DNA from: an uncultured Gammaproteobacteria bacterium
GTDB lineage: Bacteria > Pseudomonadota > Gammaproteobacteria > Pseudomonadales > Pseudohongiellaceae
Assembly: GCA_913060695.1 (NCBI GenBank)
Contig: CAJXUA010000013.1
Span: 1-64,000, forward strand
Direction: 5' to 3'
DNA: 64,000 nt
This document shows positions 38,982-47,988 of the stretch, in pieces (position 1 is the first letter of the stretch; each line of letters begins with the position of its first letter). The position numbers and the translations under genes were made by a program. The notes under the pieces were generated by a model. The model did not search any database, was not told where the DNA came from, and worked only from the letters and a program-made list of their open reading frames with translations.

Positions 38982-39488
38982 TTGGAAAGTCTCACCTCTT
39001 GGATCGCAAATAGTGCTGCCAATGATCTAGCCTTGGCTCTGCTTAGCAATGTGCCTGGTTCTCCTCCAATCTTACAAACGATCCATCTACTGAGTATTGT
39101 CGCCATCATGGCCTCCGCCTTGATGATCGACCTGCGCATACTCGGCCTTGCAGTTCCCTCGCAAGATATTCATGAGATGGCAGGGCGCTTGCGTTTCTGG
39201 GCCTTGGGGGGAGTGATTGGTGTCTTCTCCTCGGGAATATGGTTCGTCCTTGCCAGACCTAATCGCTATTTCAATAATCCGGTCTTTCAGATCAAGTTCG
39301 CTCTGCTTCTCCCCGCCTTGTTGTGCAGCTATTGGATCTTCCGCATGGCTGTTCGGAACCCGAATTTCTTCGGCACCCATCTGTGGCGTGCAAGACTATT
39401 GGCAACGGTATCGCTATTGCTCTGGGTAGCCGTCGTACTTGCCGGGCGCTGGATAGCTTACTCGGAGTATCTGTTTTGGCCAGCCTAG
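38982..39488 (+). CDS. Small polytopic membrane protein, DUF6644-like (paralogue 1)
   Basis: Four hydrophobic segments are predicted by eye. Conserved points are H35 at the start of helix 1 (TIHLLSI), MIDLRILGLA, NPVFQIKFALLLPA and a final SLLLWVAVVLAGRWIAY. These recur in the next gene, so the two are tandem paralogues. It starts at TTG 38982 with AGGA 6 nt upstream. Function unknown; the intramembrane histidine could bind heme, which is speculation. The family name is from memory. Confidence 0.7.
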   Translation: MESLTSWIANSAANDLALALLSNVPGSPPILQTIHLLSIVAIMASALMIDLRILGLAVPSQDIHEMAGRLRFWALGGVIGVFSSGIWFVLARPNRYFNNPVFQIKFALLLPALLCSYWIFRMAVRNPNFFGTHLWRARLLATVSLLLWVAVVLAGRWIAYSEYLFWPA

Positions 39489-39543
39489 TGATGAGCAATT
39501 CGACTCAACGCCTCCGCCAATTTGCAATGCGGGAGGCAATCCT

Positions 39544-40026
39544 GTGAGTGATTTTTGGCTATGGCTAGAGATGCTGCCATTGGCGTTAGAGATCGGGGCT
39601 ACTTGGTGGTTTCCCTTTATGGAGTCGCTGCATGTCCTGAGTTTGGCGATAATGCTTGGTGCCATAGTAATGCTCGATCTACGGGTACTAGGGTGGGCTG
39701 CGCTACGCTACTCCGTCTCCAGTCTCAATCGAGAGTTGGTGCCTTGGTCCGCTGGCGCGTTTCTTATCGCTAATATCACAGGTCTTGCGATGTTTATAAC
39801 GCGTGCCTCGAACCATGTTGAGAACCCCGCGTTTCAGATAAAAATGCTCTTGCTCCTACTTGCAGGTATCAATATTGGCTTTTTCCACTTCCGTGTATTG
39901 CGCAGCGTGGGCGCCTGGGATATCCAGTCGCCGGCCCCACTTGCGGCGAGAGCGGCCGCTGCCTCCTCTTTGCTTCTGTGGGTTGGCGTAACGCTCGCGG
40001 GTCGGTGGATAGGGCATGTCATCTAG
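39544..40026 (+). CDS. Small polytopic membrane protein, DUF6644-like (paralogue 2)
   Basis: Same layout as the previous gene: H30 in SLHVLSLAIM, MLDLRVLGWA, NPAFQIKMLLLLLA and SLLLWVGVTLAGRWIGH line up with it, while the loops differ strongly. This suggests an old duplication and a possible heterodimer. The GTG start at 39544 has GGGAGG about 8 nt upstream. The two genes are 55 nt apart and lie between a CNB-EAL protein and SelO. Function unknown. Confidence 0.7.
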   Translation: MSDFWLWLEMLPLALEIGATWWFPFMESLHVLSLAIMLGAIVMLDLRVLGWAALRYSVSSLNRELVPWSAGAFLIANITGLAMFITRASNHVENPAFQIKMLLLLLAGINIGFFHFRVLRSVGAWDIQSPAPLAARAAAASSLLLWVGVTLAGRWIGHVI

Positions 40027-40085
40027 CTCAGCTTAAGCCGCGCCTATGCTAGACTTACGCTTTCGTCCTATTAGGAAGTGTTTGC

Positions 40086-41720
40086 ATGGCGGCTACAGAA
40101 GACTCTTCTCGCACTAGTATCGTACCGGGTACTCCGACGGTGAGTTCGCGCTATATGAATCTATTGCCTGGTGATGAGCAGCGCGCGAATTATGCCCGGC
40201 AGGTAAACTCGGCACTGTACTCCATTGCTGCTCCCACCCCAGTCTCTGCGCCTACTACTCTTCTTTGGTCCAAGTCCGTAAGCGCCGACCTGGGTTTCGA
40301 TAGAAAATTTTGCGAAAGTGCAGAGTTCGCCGCATTGATGTCGGGCAATAAGACCTTTCCTGGAAGCGAGCCTTTCGCTATGCGCTATGGCGGCCATCAG
40401 TTCGGGCAGTGGGCGGGGCAACTGGGTGATGGCCGCGCGATAAACTTAGGCGAGTTGGCAGCAAGCGACGGCCGGGTTCTCAACCTACAGCTCAAAGGCG
40501 CCGGTCCTACTCCTTATTCTAGAGGTGCAGATGGGCGGGCCGTGTTGCGCTCCTCTGTACGGGAATATCTGTGTAGTGAGGCGATGTTCCATCTTGGTGT
40601 GCCGACCACGCGTGCTCTTAGCCTCGTGCTTACCGGGGACGAGGTGCTGCGAGACATGTTTTACGATGGCAATGCACAGCAGGAGCCAGGGGCAATAGTG
40701 TGTCGCGTGGCGCCTACGTTCATACGCTTCGGACACTTTCAGCTATGTGCCTATCGTGGTGAGACCGAGATACTAAAGCAGTTGATGGATCACACAATCG
40801 TCGCCGATTTTCCGCATCTACCCAATCCTGCTGAGTGTGCAGAGGCGCAGAGGCGACAGGTCTATCTGCGTTGGTTCGAGGAAGTATGTAGGCGAACTGG
40901 CGATATGGTACTTGCCTGGATGCGCGTTGGCTTCGTGCATGGCGTGATGAACACCGACAATATGTCGATACTCGGCCTCACCATCGACTACGGACCCTAT
41001 GGCTGGATCGATGACTATAATCCGGAGTGGACGCCCAATACCACAGATGCGCAGGGGCGTCGTTACCGTTTCGGCCAGCAGGCTGATATCGCCCTGTGGA
41101 ATCTCTATCAACTGGCCAATGCTCTTCTAGTCGTGCTGGAAGACCCAGACCCTGTGCAGAAGATTCTGGAGGACTATCAGCGCTATTACGATGCTGCATG
41201 GACCACTATGATGCTGAGCAAATTGGGTCTCACTACTAATCTTGGTGAGAGCGACGATGCGCTGCTCGCAGAGTTGTTAGCATTGCTAGCGGAGCAGGAG
41301 ACGGATATGACGATCTTTTACCGCAAGCTAGCCGATTTCGATCCAAGCCTGCCCGCTTCGGACCTGCTTAGCGTTGTCGAGGAAGCATTCTATGCACCAG
41401 ATGCAATGCCTCAGGAGCTGCATGCACGCTACGAAGTATGGGCGAATACCTATGCTACTCGGCTTCGCGGCGAAGCCCTCGATTATGAAACCCGCAAAAC
41501 AAACATGAACGCGGTGAACCCGTGGTTTGTGCTGCGTAATTACCTCGCCCAAGAGGCTATCGAGCACGCCCAGAAGGGCGACTATAGTATGCTCTACGCC
41601 CTAGATGAAGCCCTCCTAAACCCCTATGTCGAGCAAGCACAGTTTGCTCAATTCTTTGCGAAACGACCCGAATGGGCTCGACATCGTGCGGGTGCCTCTA
41701 TGCTTTCCTGCAGCTCCTAA
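40086..41720 (+). CDS. selO: Protein adenylyltransferase SelO
   Basis: Pseudokinase-fold enzyme that transfers AMP to Ser/Thr/Tyr of target proteins, shown for E. coli SelO (YdiU) in the oxidative-stress response. The signature MRYGGHQFGQWAGQLGDGRA, the LQLKGAGPTPYSRGADGRAVLRSSVREYL segment and MNTDNMSILGLTIDYGP are complete. 544 aa is slightly longer than usual because of an N-terminal extension of about 20 residues. AGGAAG precedes the ATG at 8 nt. No selenocysteine feature is expected in bacterial forms. Confidence 0.93.
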   Translation: MAATEDSSRTSIVPGTPTVSSRYMNLLPGDEQRANYARQVNSALYSIAAPTPVSAPTTLLWSKSVSADLGFDRKFCESAEFAALMSGNKTFPGSEPFAMRYGGHQFGQWAGQLGDGRAINLGELAASDGRVLNLQLKGAGPTPYSRGADGRAVLRSSVREYLCSEAMFHLGVPTTRALSLVLTGDEVLRDMFYDGNAQQEPGAIVCRVAPTFIRFGHFQLCAYRGETEILKQLMDHTIVADFPHLPNPAECAEAQRRQVYLRWFEEVCRRTGDMVLAWMRVGFVHGVMNTDNMSILGLTIDYGPYGWIDDYNPEWTPNTTDAQGRRYRFGQQADIALWNLYQLANALLVVLEDPDPVQKILEDYQRYYDAAWTTMMLSKLGLTTNLGESDDALLAELLALLAEQETDMTIFYRKLADFDPSLPASDLLSVVEEAFYAPDAMPQELHARYEVWANTYATRLRGEALDYETRKTNMNAVNPWFVLRNYLAQEAIEHAQKGDYSMLYALDEALLNPYVEQAQFAQFFAKRPEWARHRAGASMLSCSS

Positions 41721-41921
41721 AAATTCTCGACGGATATTAAAGAAATCCACATAGAACTCTTCAGCGTAATATTTCTTTGTAAGAATACACGGTAGTGGGT
41801 AGGGCTTAGCTCCTGAGTCCTTCACTCGCTTGCGCCTAATTGCCTGTTAACGCGTCACTATATCTTAGGCGGATAGTTCCGATCCTTTTGTCATTGCCCT
41901 TTGGGCACGGAGAACGTCATT

Positions 41922-43067
41922 TTGAAATTTCTTTTAAGGCATCCCCTTGTTTGTGTGTTTGCGCTTGCAATGATAGGTCTAAGTGTTGCGGTGATTAGCA
42001 AAGTTCAGGAAAAGGAACAAGGCGGCGGTATGCCGGCGTTCGCCAGAGGGGGAGCAGGAGGGGCGACAGCAGTGAATGTTGCGCAAGTCTCTCAGCAGCT
42101 GATGTTCGATCAGGTGGAGTCGGTCGGCACCGCGGTGGCGAACGAGTCAGTCAATTTAACGCCGAAAGTCTCGGACACCATCAGTCGAGTTGGCTTTCAA
42201 GACGGTGACTTGGTGCGCGCGGGCGACATACTCGTCGAGCTCACCAATGCATCAGAGACGGCGCGACTGTCCGAAGCGCAGTCCACCGCCGACGAGGCGG
42301 TGCGCCAATATGAGCGTCTGCGAACGCTCAATGGCGACAATCTTATTTCAGCAACCGATCTGGATGCCGCAAGGACTCGTGCGGAGACCGCACAAGCACG
42401 CCTAGAGGGTGTGATCGTGGCGATGGACGATCGACTCATCCGCGCCCCTTTCTCGGGTGTGCTGGGCTTCCGAAATGTCAGCGAAGGGTCTCTGGTGTCT
42501 CCTAATACAATCATTACGACACTCGATGATATCTCTGTGATCAAGCTCGACTTCAGTATCGCCGAGGCCTATCTGGCGCAGATTGCTAGCGGTCAGACAA
42601 TCCGAGCGGAGAGCATCGTGTACCGCGGTCGTCAGTTCGATGGCACTGTTCAAGTTGTAGGGTCTCGCATTGATCCTGTCACGCGCTCGGTCCAGGTTCG
42701 TGCAGTGATCGACAACTCCGGAGGGGAACTGCGGCCCGGTATGTTAATGACCGTGTCTGTGGCGTTGAACTCTGTTCAGGCTGTCGTGGTTCCAGAGCAG
42801 TCTTTAGTGCCGCGCTCGGGAAAGCAATTCGTGTTCGTCGTTGATGAAGCAAATGTCGCGAAACAAGTGGAGGTTGTTATCGGTCGGCGTCGCCCTGGAA
42901 TAGTGGAGATTATTCAGGGCGTCAGTTTGGGAGACATGGTGGTGACGGAAGGGCTTGCACGATTGCGGCCAGGGCAAACTGTGCAGGTGCTCAAATCCGC
43001 TAACTCGGAGTTCACGAGTCCTGCAGGGCGAAGCCTCGGCAGTGACGCAGCGTTTCCTTCAACTTGA
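41922..43067 (+). CDS. RND efflux periplasmic adaptor (membrane fusion protein)
   Basis: Links an inner-membrane RND pump to an outer-membrane channel. An N-terminal membrane anchor (LLRHPLVCVFALAMIGLSVAVI) is followed by a barrel-sandwich hybrid, a helical hairpin (SETARLSEAQSTADEAVRQYERL) and beta-barrel domains with the family's IRAPFSGVLGFRNVSEGSLVSP. TTG at 41922 is preferred: GGAG lies 9 nt upstream. A TTG at 41901 would add 7 residues. The preceding 200 nt show no gene and no clear promoter. The pump gene follows after 26 nt. Confidence 0.88.
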   Translation: MKFLLRHPLVCVFALAMIGLSVAVISKVQEKEQGGGMPAFARGGAGGATAVNVAQVSQQLMFDQVESVGTAVANESVNLTPKVSDTISRVGFQDGDLVRAGDILVELTNASETARLSEAQSTADEAVRQYERLRTLNGDNLISATDLDAARTRAETAQARLEGVIVAMDDRLIRAPFSGVLGFRNVSEGSLVSPNTIITTLDDISVIKLDFSIAEAYLAQIASGQTIRAESIVYRGRQFDGTVQVVGSRIDPVTRSVQVRAVIDNSGGELRPGMLMTVSVALNSVQAVVVPEQSLVPRSGKQFVFVVDEANVAKQVEVVIGRRRPGIVEIIQGVSLGDMVVTEGLARLRPGQTVQVLKSANSEFTSPAGRSLGSDAAFPST

Positions 43068-43093
43068 ACTGAATTTTACTCTAGGCGTCTCCT

Positions 43094-46000
43094 ATGATTC
43101 TTTCCGATATCTCCGTTAAGCGTCCCGTCTTCGCTACCGTCATCAGCCTAGTGTTGATATGTTTCGGTGTCCTTTCTTTCCTACAATTACCTCTGCGCGA
43201 GTACCCCGATACTAGCCCTCCGATTGTTACCGTTAGTACAAGCTATCCCGGTGCCTCCGCGGAAATTGTTGAATCTCAGATCACGCAGCTGATCGAAGAT
43301 CAGATCAATGGAATAGAGGGAGTATCGTCGATTAACTCCTCTAGCAGTGACGGTAGCTCGCGAGTGACCGTGGAGTTCAACGTCGGCAGGGACATCGACC
43401 AAGCGGCCAACGATATACGCGACAAGATCTCGCGAGTCACACGGGCCCTTCCCGAAGAGGTGCAGCCACCGCAGATAGCAAAGGCCGACAGCGAAGCTCG
43501 CCCGATTCAAAACTTTAGTCTTACTAGTTCAGAGATGGATTTTTTGGCGCTCAACGACTATGCAAACCGATTTATTATCGATCAGTTTGCTGTGATCGAT
43601 GGAGTGGCGAGTGCACAACTACGCGGTAATGGCGGTTTCGCGATGCGGGTATGGCTCGATCGCGTCGCTCTCACTGCTCGAGGCCTTACAGTAATCGATG
43701 TAGAGAACGCCCTGCGTCGACAGAACCTTGAATTGCCAGCGGGGCGCATTGATTCGACTGATCGAGAGTTTAGCGTGAGAGTAGAGCGAGTCTATCAATC
43801 CGCTGAAGATTTTCAGCGATTAGTCATAGACCGCGGTGACGATGGACATCTCGTGACATTAGGCGAGGTGGCGCGTGTCGAGATCGGTTCTGCCAATGAT
43901 CGCAGTACTAACCAAGGCAATGGTGTGGAGTCTGTTGGCATTGGAATCGTAAAACAGTCTACCGCGAACAGTTTGAATGTGCTGCGCGCGACAACTGCAT
44001 TGGCGGAACGCATTAGTGCGACGCTGCCGCCCCATATGCAGCTAATTTCTTCATCGAGTGATGCGGCTTTCATCGAGAGTTCGATTGCGGCTGTTTATCA
44101 AACTATTTTCATGACGATGCTTCTGGTCAGTATCGTTATCTATATGTTCCTAGGCTCCTTCCGCGTCATGTTAATTCCGGTTGTGACGATTCCAGTGTGC
44201 CTACTCGCTGCATTCTCGGTGCTTGGCGCCTTAGGCATGTCCATCAACCTGATAACACTATTGGGCCTTGTACTCTGTGTAGGGTTGATCGTCGACGACT
44301 CGATCGTTGTGCTTGAGAATATTCAACGCCGAGTAGAGGCAGGTGAGCCACCCTTGCTGGCCGCCTTTAATGGGACACGACAGGTCGGTTTTGCAGTGAT
44401 TGCCACAACTGCTGTGTTGATTGCTGTATTCGTACCTGTGGTCTTCATGGAAGGAAGTACAGGAATTATTTTCTATCAGTTGGCGGCCACGATTGGTGGC
44501 GCGGTTATTTTCTCAACGATACTTGCCTTGTCGTTAACTCCGATGATGGCATCTAAGTTGCTGACTACTCACGCCCATGAGAGTTGGTTAACCCGCTATG
44601 TCGATCGTTTTTTCCGGTGGCTGCAGCGTGGCTACCACAATACTCTGGCGCAGTGTTTGCGACACGCCCGTTGGGTTTTCGCAGTATTGGGTTTGGTTGG
44701 TGTAGCAATTTATTTCCTGCTGCAGCAGCTACCATCTACCTTTGCTCCTTCAGAAGATCAGGGTGTCTTCTTTGCCAATTTTTCTGGCCCGGAAGGTGCC
44801 AGTCTAGAATTCATGAAGGAGCAGGCGACCCTTTTACAAGATGAGATAATGCCTTATCTCGATTCGGGTGCAGTAGAGAATGTTGTCATGCTAGTGCCAG
44901 GTTGGGGCGGCGGTGGAGGCGTTAATAGTGGTATCGCGATCGTGTCACTTCCCCAGTGGCAGGATCGAACGCTCTCGACCCAACAAGTGATGAATGAACT
45001 TAATCAGAAGTGGTCTCAATATCCTGCTGTCCAAGTATTCACCTTCATGCGCTCTGGGCTCGTACGTGGTGGTGGTGGGCAGCCGATACAGTTTGTCTTG
45101 GGAGGCCGTGAATATGAGGAGCTAGCGCAATGGCGTGATGTGCTCATCGAGCGGGCGAATGAAAGTGGTCTGTTTACTCGAGTCCAATCGGATTACGAGG
45201 AAACTAAACCTACGTTAACAATCACAGTGGACAAGCTGCGAGCGGCAGATCTTGGTGTGTCGATCCAATCCATCGGTCGAACTCTGCAGGCCATGATGAA
45301 CGAGAGTCGCGTCACTACATTCTCAGATCGCGGCGAAGAGTACGATGTCATTCTGCAGGCAGAAGATTCGCAGCGTGCCTCCCCCGATGACCTCACGAAT
45401 ATTTATGTGCGCTCGGATAGCAGTGGCAGGCTTATACCTTTAGGTAATTTAATCACCGTGGACAATACGTCTGGCCCTGGTTCGCTTAGCCGCTATAACC
45501 GAGTGCGTGCGATTACGATCAGTGCGGGATTGAGTGCCGGGGCATCACTAGAAGAAGGTCTAGCATTCTTAGAGAGCGTCGTGCGAGAGGAGTTGCCCGA
45601 CTACGCGCAAGTCGACTACAAAGGCGAGTCCTTAGACCTGAAGGAGTCAGGCGGCGGTCTTGCGTTGATCTTCGGTCTGGCGCTGCTGATGGTATTCCTC
45701 GTATTAGCCGCACAGTTCGAGAGTTTTGTGCACCCAATGGTGATTATGACGACCGTGCCACTGGCTATCTTCGGTGCACTTCTCGGCCTATTCCTTACCG
45801 ATGGCAGTCTGAACCTGTATAGCAATATCGGGCTTATCGTACTGGTGGGTATCGCGAGTAAGAACGGCATTCTTATTGTGGAGTTTGCGAACCAGTTGCG
45901 TGACGAAGGGAAGGAGTTTGGCGAGGCCTTGGTCGAGGCCTGTGACCTGCGCCTACGCCCGGTGTTGATGACAGCCTTGTCGACAATCATGGGGGCTATC

Positions 46001-46234
46001 CCTTTGATCATGTCCACTGGAGCGGGCTCGGAGAGTCGCATACTCCTAGGGGTTGTGATCTTCTCTGGCGTATTGATGACCACACTGATGACGCTGTTCG
46101 TAGTGCCAGTGGTCTATCAATTGATAGCGAAGAACACCAGTTCACCCGAAGCCGTGGCGACCTTGCTTAAGAAAATGCAGAGCAAGCAAGACCAGCAGGT
46201 GGATACACCACCGGCTGGTGGCTTACAGGTCTAA
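43094..46234 (+). CDS. RND multidrug efflux transporter, HAE1 family
   Basis: Proton-driven inner-membrane pump with twelve transmembrane helices and two large periplasmic loops. The proton-relay residues are present: D401 and D402 in helix 4 (GLIVDDSIVV) and K923 in helix 10 (ASKNGILIVEF). 1046 aa is the AcrB/MexB size. Substrates cannot be read from sequence. No outer-membrane factor gene is in this operon, so it must use one encoded elsewhere. No regulator is adjacent. The 3' end overlaps the convergent ygfZ by 4 nt. Confidence 0.93.
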   Translation: MILSDISVKRPVFATVISLVLICFGVLSFLQLPLREYPDTSPPIVTVSTSYPGASAEIVESQITQLIEDQINGIEGVSSINSSSSDGSSRVTVEFNVGRDIDQAANDIRDKISRVTRALPEEVQPPQIAKADSEARPIQNFSLTSSEMDFLALNDYANRFIIDQFAVIDGVASAQLRGNGGFAMRVWLDRVALTARGLTVIDVENALRRQNLELPAGRIDSTDREFSVRVERVYQSAEDFQRLVIDRGDDGHLVTLGEVARVEIGSANDRSTNQGNGVESVGIGIVKQSTANSLNVLRATTALAERISATLPPHMQLISSSSDAAFIESSIAAVYQTIFMTMLLVSIVIYMFLGSFRVMLIPVVTIPVCLLAAFSVLGALGMSINLITLLGLVLCVGLIVDDSIVVLENIQRRVEAGEPPLLAAFNGTRQVGFAVIATTAVLIAVFVPVVFMEGSTGIIFYQLAATIGGAVIFSTILALSLTPMMASKLLTTHAHESWLTRYVDRFFRWLQRGYHNTLAQCLRHARWVFAVLGLVGVAIYFLLQQLPSTFAPSEDQGVFFANFSGPEGASLEFMKEQATLLQDEIMPYLDSGAVENVVMLVPGWGGGGGVNSGIAIVSLPQWQDRTLSTQQVMNELNQKWSQYPAVQVFTFMRSGLVRGGGGQPIQFVLGGREYEELAQWRDVLIERANESGLFTRVQSDYEETKPTLTITVDKLRAADLGVSIQSIGRTLQAMMNESRVTTFSDRGEEYDVILQAEDSQRASPDDLTNIYVRSDSSGRLIPLGNLITVDNTSGPGSLSRYNRVRAITISAGLSAGASLEEGLAFLESVVREELPDYAQVDYKGESLDLKESGGGLALIFGLALLMVFLVLAAQFESFVHPMVIMTTVPLAIFGALLGLFLTDGSLNLYSNIGLIVLVGIASKNGILIVEFANQLRDEGKEFGEALVEACDLRLRPVLMTALSTIMGAIPLIMSTGAGSESRILLGVVIFSGVLMTTLMTLFVVPVVYQLIAKNTSSPEAVATLLKKMQSKQDQQVDTPPAGGLQV

Positions 46235-47184
46235 GTTCTAAGGTCCAGATCGGGGAGAGTGAGAAGCGTTATTGCAGCTGTAGCGCCCTGTTTCTCTCCC
46301 CCTTCTAGACTGCCATTGCGCAGTTCGAACGCGGCTTTCTTCTCTACCAACTCGCAGGGCAAAATCGCCAGTATCTCGAATTTTCCTGAGTCGGTTAGTG
46401 CCACGCTGACTATCTCGCCAACACTCTGGCCTTGATGAAGCAGTAAAGAATCTACGCTGACAGGAAAGCCCTCTACGCTGGCGCGGAACAGGCGTTTCTT
46501 GGCCGTGCCGCGGTAGTGCATACGCGCCACAATCTCCTGTCCCGTATAGCAGCCTTTCTTAAAATCGACATGACCCATTAGGTCGTAGTTGAGCAGCTGC
46601 GGAGTATAGTTCTCCTGGATATCTGGATGGATATGCACAATCCCCTGACGAATATCCGCAAGATCCCATTCCTCCAAGTCATCGGTCACCCCTAGACTTT
46701 GAATGCGCTCTATTAGGGTTTCATTCTCAACTGCGACTAATACCTCGAAGCGGGCCTGGGCATCGGGCAATCGATAGACACACGCCGTGTCGACGCTCAG
46801 CGACTCGCCGGCGCTGCTTGGCGCTGCGCCGAATAACTCGATAACTGTGCTGGTCGCATCGGCGCCGTAGATTCCGTAGCGCTCGAACTGGGCTGTCTTG
46901 ATAGACGTGCTGGCCTTGGAGAATACGATGTACTTGTCTAGGGTCTTGCGTAGCGCGTTGCCCATGCCCGACTGGCACAGCAGCAAAATATCTTGGCCGA
47001 GTAATAACACTCGCATATCGCTGATAACACGGCCCTTTAGGTCGCAATAAGTGGCCAGTAGGGTGTGCTGCGCGCTGAGCTTGCTAAGATTACAACTCAG
47101 CTGCCCCTGCAGGAACGTATTCGCATCGTCGCCATTGACGGCGATTAGGTCGAAATTATTTAAGTCTGCCAGCGTACATGCCAT
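46231..47184 (-). CDS. ygfZ: Folate-binding Fe-S protein assembly factor YgfZ
   Basis: Tetrahydrofolate-dependent protein of the GcvT-like fold that supports Fe-S enzymes and tRNA methylthiolation. The diagnostic motif KGCYTGQEIVARMHYRG is intact, including its cysteine. The length of 317 aa is normal. It is divergent from sdhE, with 71 nt between starts, the arrangement known from E. coli and Pseudomonas. Confidence 0.93.
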   Translation of the reverse strand: MACTLADLNNFDLIAVNGDDANTFLQGQLSCNLSKLSAQHTLLATYCDLKGRVISDMRVLLLGQDILLLCQSGMGNALRKTLDKYIVFSKASTSIKTAQFERYGIYGADATSTVIELFGAAPSSAGESLSVDTACVYRLPDAQARFEVLVAVENETLIERIQSLGVTDDLEEWDLADIRQGIVHIHPDIQENYTPQLLNYDLMGHVDFKKGCYTGQEIVARMHYRGTAKKRLFRASVEGFPVSVDSLLLHQGQSVGEIVSVALTDSGKFEILAILPCELVEKKAAFELRNGSLEGGEKQGATAAITLLTLPDLDLRT

Positions 47185-47255
47185 GAATCGCGCCCGGATA
47201 AAATCAGTTATTTGGGTTATTATGAACAGGCTTTTATCCCTATTCAGGTTGCTAC

Positions 47256-47501
47256 ATGTTATCAGAAATTGAGTATAAGAAACTGGCTTGGCATAGCCGT
47301 CGCGGTATGCGCGAACTGGACTTGCTGTTGTTGCCTTTTGTCGATGCCGTTCTTCGCGAAATCAGTGAGGAAGATCAAGCCTTGTACAAGCTATTATTGG
47401 ACGAGGAAGATCAGGATTTATATAACTGGCTTGTCCTTCGCACTCCTGCGCCGAACGAGGGGCTAGCGAAGATCGTAGGCGTTATTCGCGCCTCCCGCTA
47501 A
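47256..47501 (+). CDS. sdhE: Succinate dehydrogenase flavinylation factor SdhE
   Basis: Promotes covalent attachment of FAD to SdhA and FrdA. The hallmark RGM motif in WHSRRGMRELDLLLLPF and the later DLYNWLVLR helix are present; 81 aa is standard. It shares the divergent promoter region with ygfZ and is followed 32 nt later by ygfX. The pair was once proposed to be a toxin-antitoxin system (CptBA), but the SdhE role is the better supported one. Confidence 0.95.
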   Translation: MLSEIEYKKLAWHSRRGMRELDLLLLPFVDAVLREISEEDQALYKLLLDEEDQDLYNWLVLRTPAPNEGLAKIVGVIRASR

Positions 47502-47533
47502 ATTGACTGGTCACAAGGCACAAGGATGCGTGC

Positions 47534-47965
47534 ATGCTGATCTGGCTACCACTTCGCCCATCGCGTTGGCTGTGCGCTTTGCGCTGCTTGCAGTACGTCT
47601 GCGCCGCTCTCGCAGTGTGGCACATCGACTGGCCCTTAGCCCTGCAAATTGTGGCGCTGCTCTTGATAGCGGCCCATGGGCGGCGGCAAGCGCCACTGCC
47701 AAAAGCCCTCTTGCTCGACCAAAGCGGTTTGCAACTGATTTATGGGCAACGGCGTGTGTGGGCACGGCTGGCGGCGCAATGTTATTGCAGTGAATATCTA
47801 CTGGTGTTGCGGGTAGTGCTGGAAGCGGATCAGCACGAGGACGTACAGGGCAGGGCGCTAGGCCGTCAATGTTGCTTGGTATTGCTGCCGGATTCGAGTA
47901 CGCGAGATGCCTTACGACGGCTAAGAGTCTATCTGCGTTGGCACGCACAGGTGCCAACTGATTAG
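47534..47965 (+). CDS. ygfX: YgfX-family inner-membrane protein
   Basis: 143-aa protein with two closely spaced hydrophobic helices near the N-terminus (about residues 12-50) and a soluble basic C-terminal part with SSTRDALRRLRVYLRW, as in YgfX/CptA. It is recognised mostly by size, topology and its place after sdhE; primary sequence is poorly conserved. Its exact role is not settled. It ends 24 nt from the convergent nadB stop. Confidence 0.82.
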   Translation: MLIWLPLRPSRWLCALRCLQYVCAALAVWHIDWPLALQIVALLLIAAHGRRQAPLPKALLLDQSGLQLIYGQRRVWARLAAQCYCSEYLLVLRVVLEADQHEDVQGRALGRQCCLVLLPDSSTRDALRRLRVYLRWHAQVPTD

Positions 47966-47988
47966 TCTCGTATCAGCAGCGTAGGCGT

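Noticed and set aside
41739-41778. Inverted repeat AAAGAAAT/ATTTCTTT after selO as a terminator
   Set aside because: Only 8 AT-only base pairs with a 24-nt loop and no following T-run; too weak to call.
47503-47957. Overlapping frames on both strands at the ygfX locus
   Set aside because: They are out-of-phase readings; the frame 47534-47965 has the two membrane helices and position of YgfX.
47256-47965. sdhE-ygfX as a toxin-antitoxin system
   Set aside because: The SdhE RGM motif and its known flavinylation role explain the first gene better; the toxin claim for the family is disputed.
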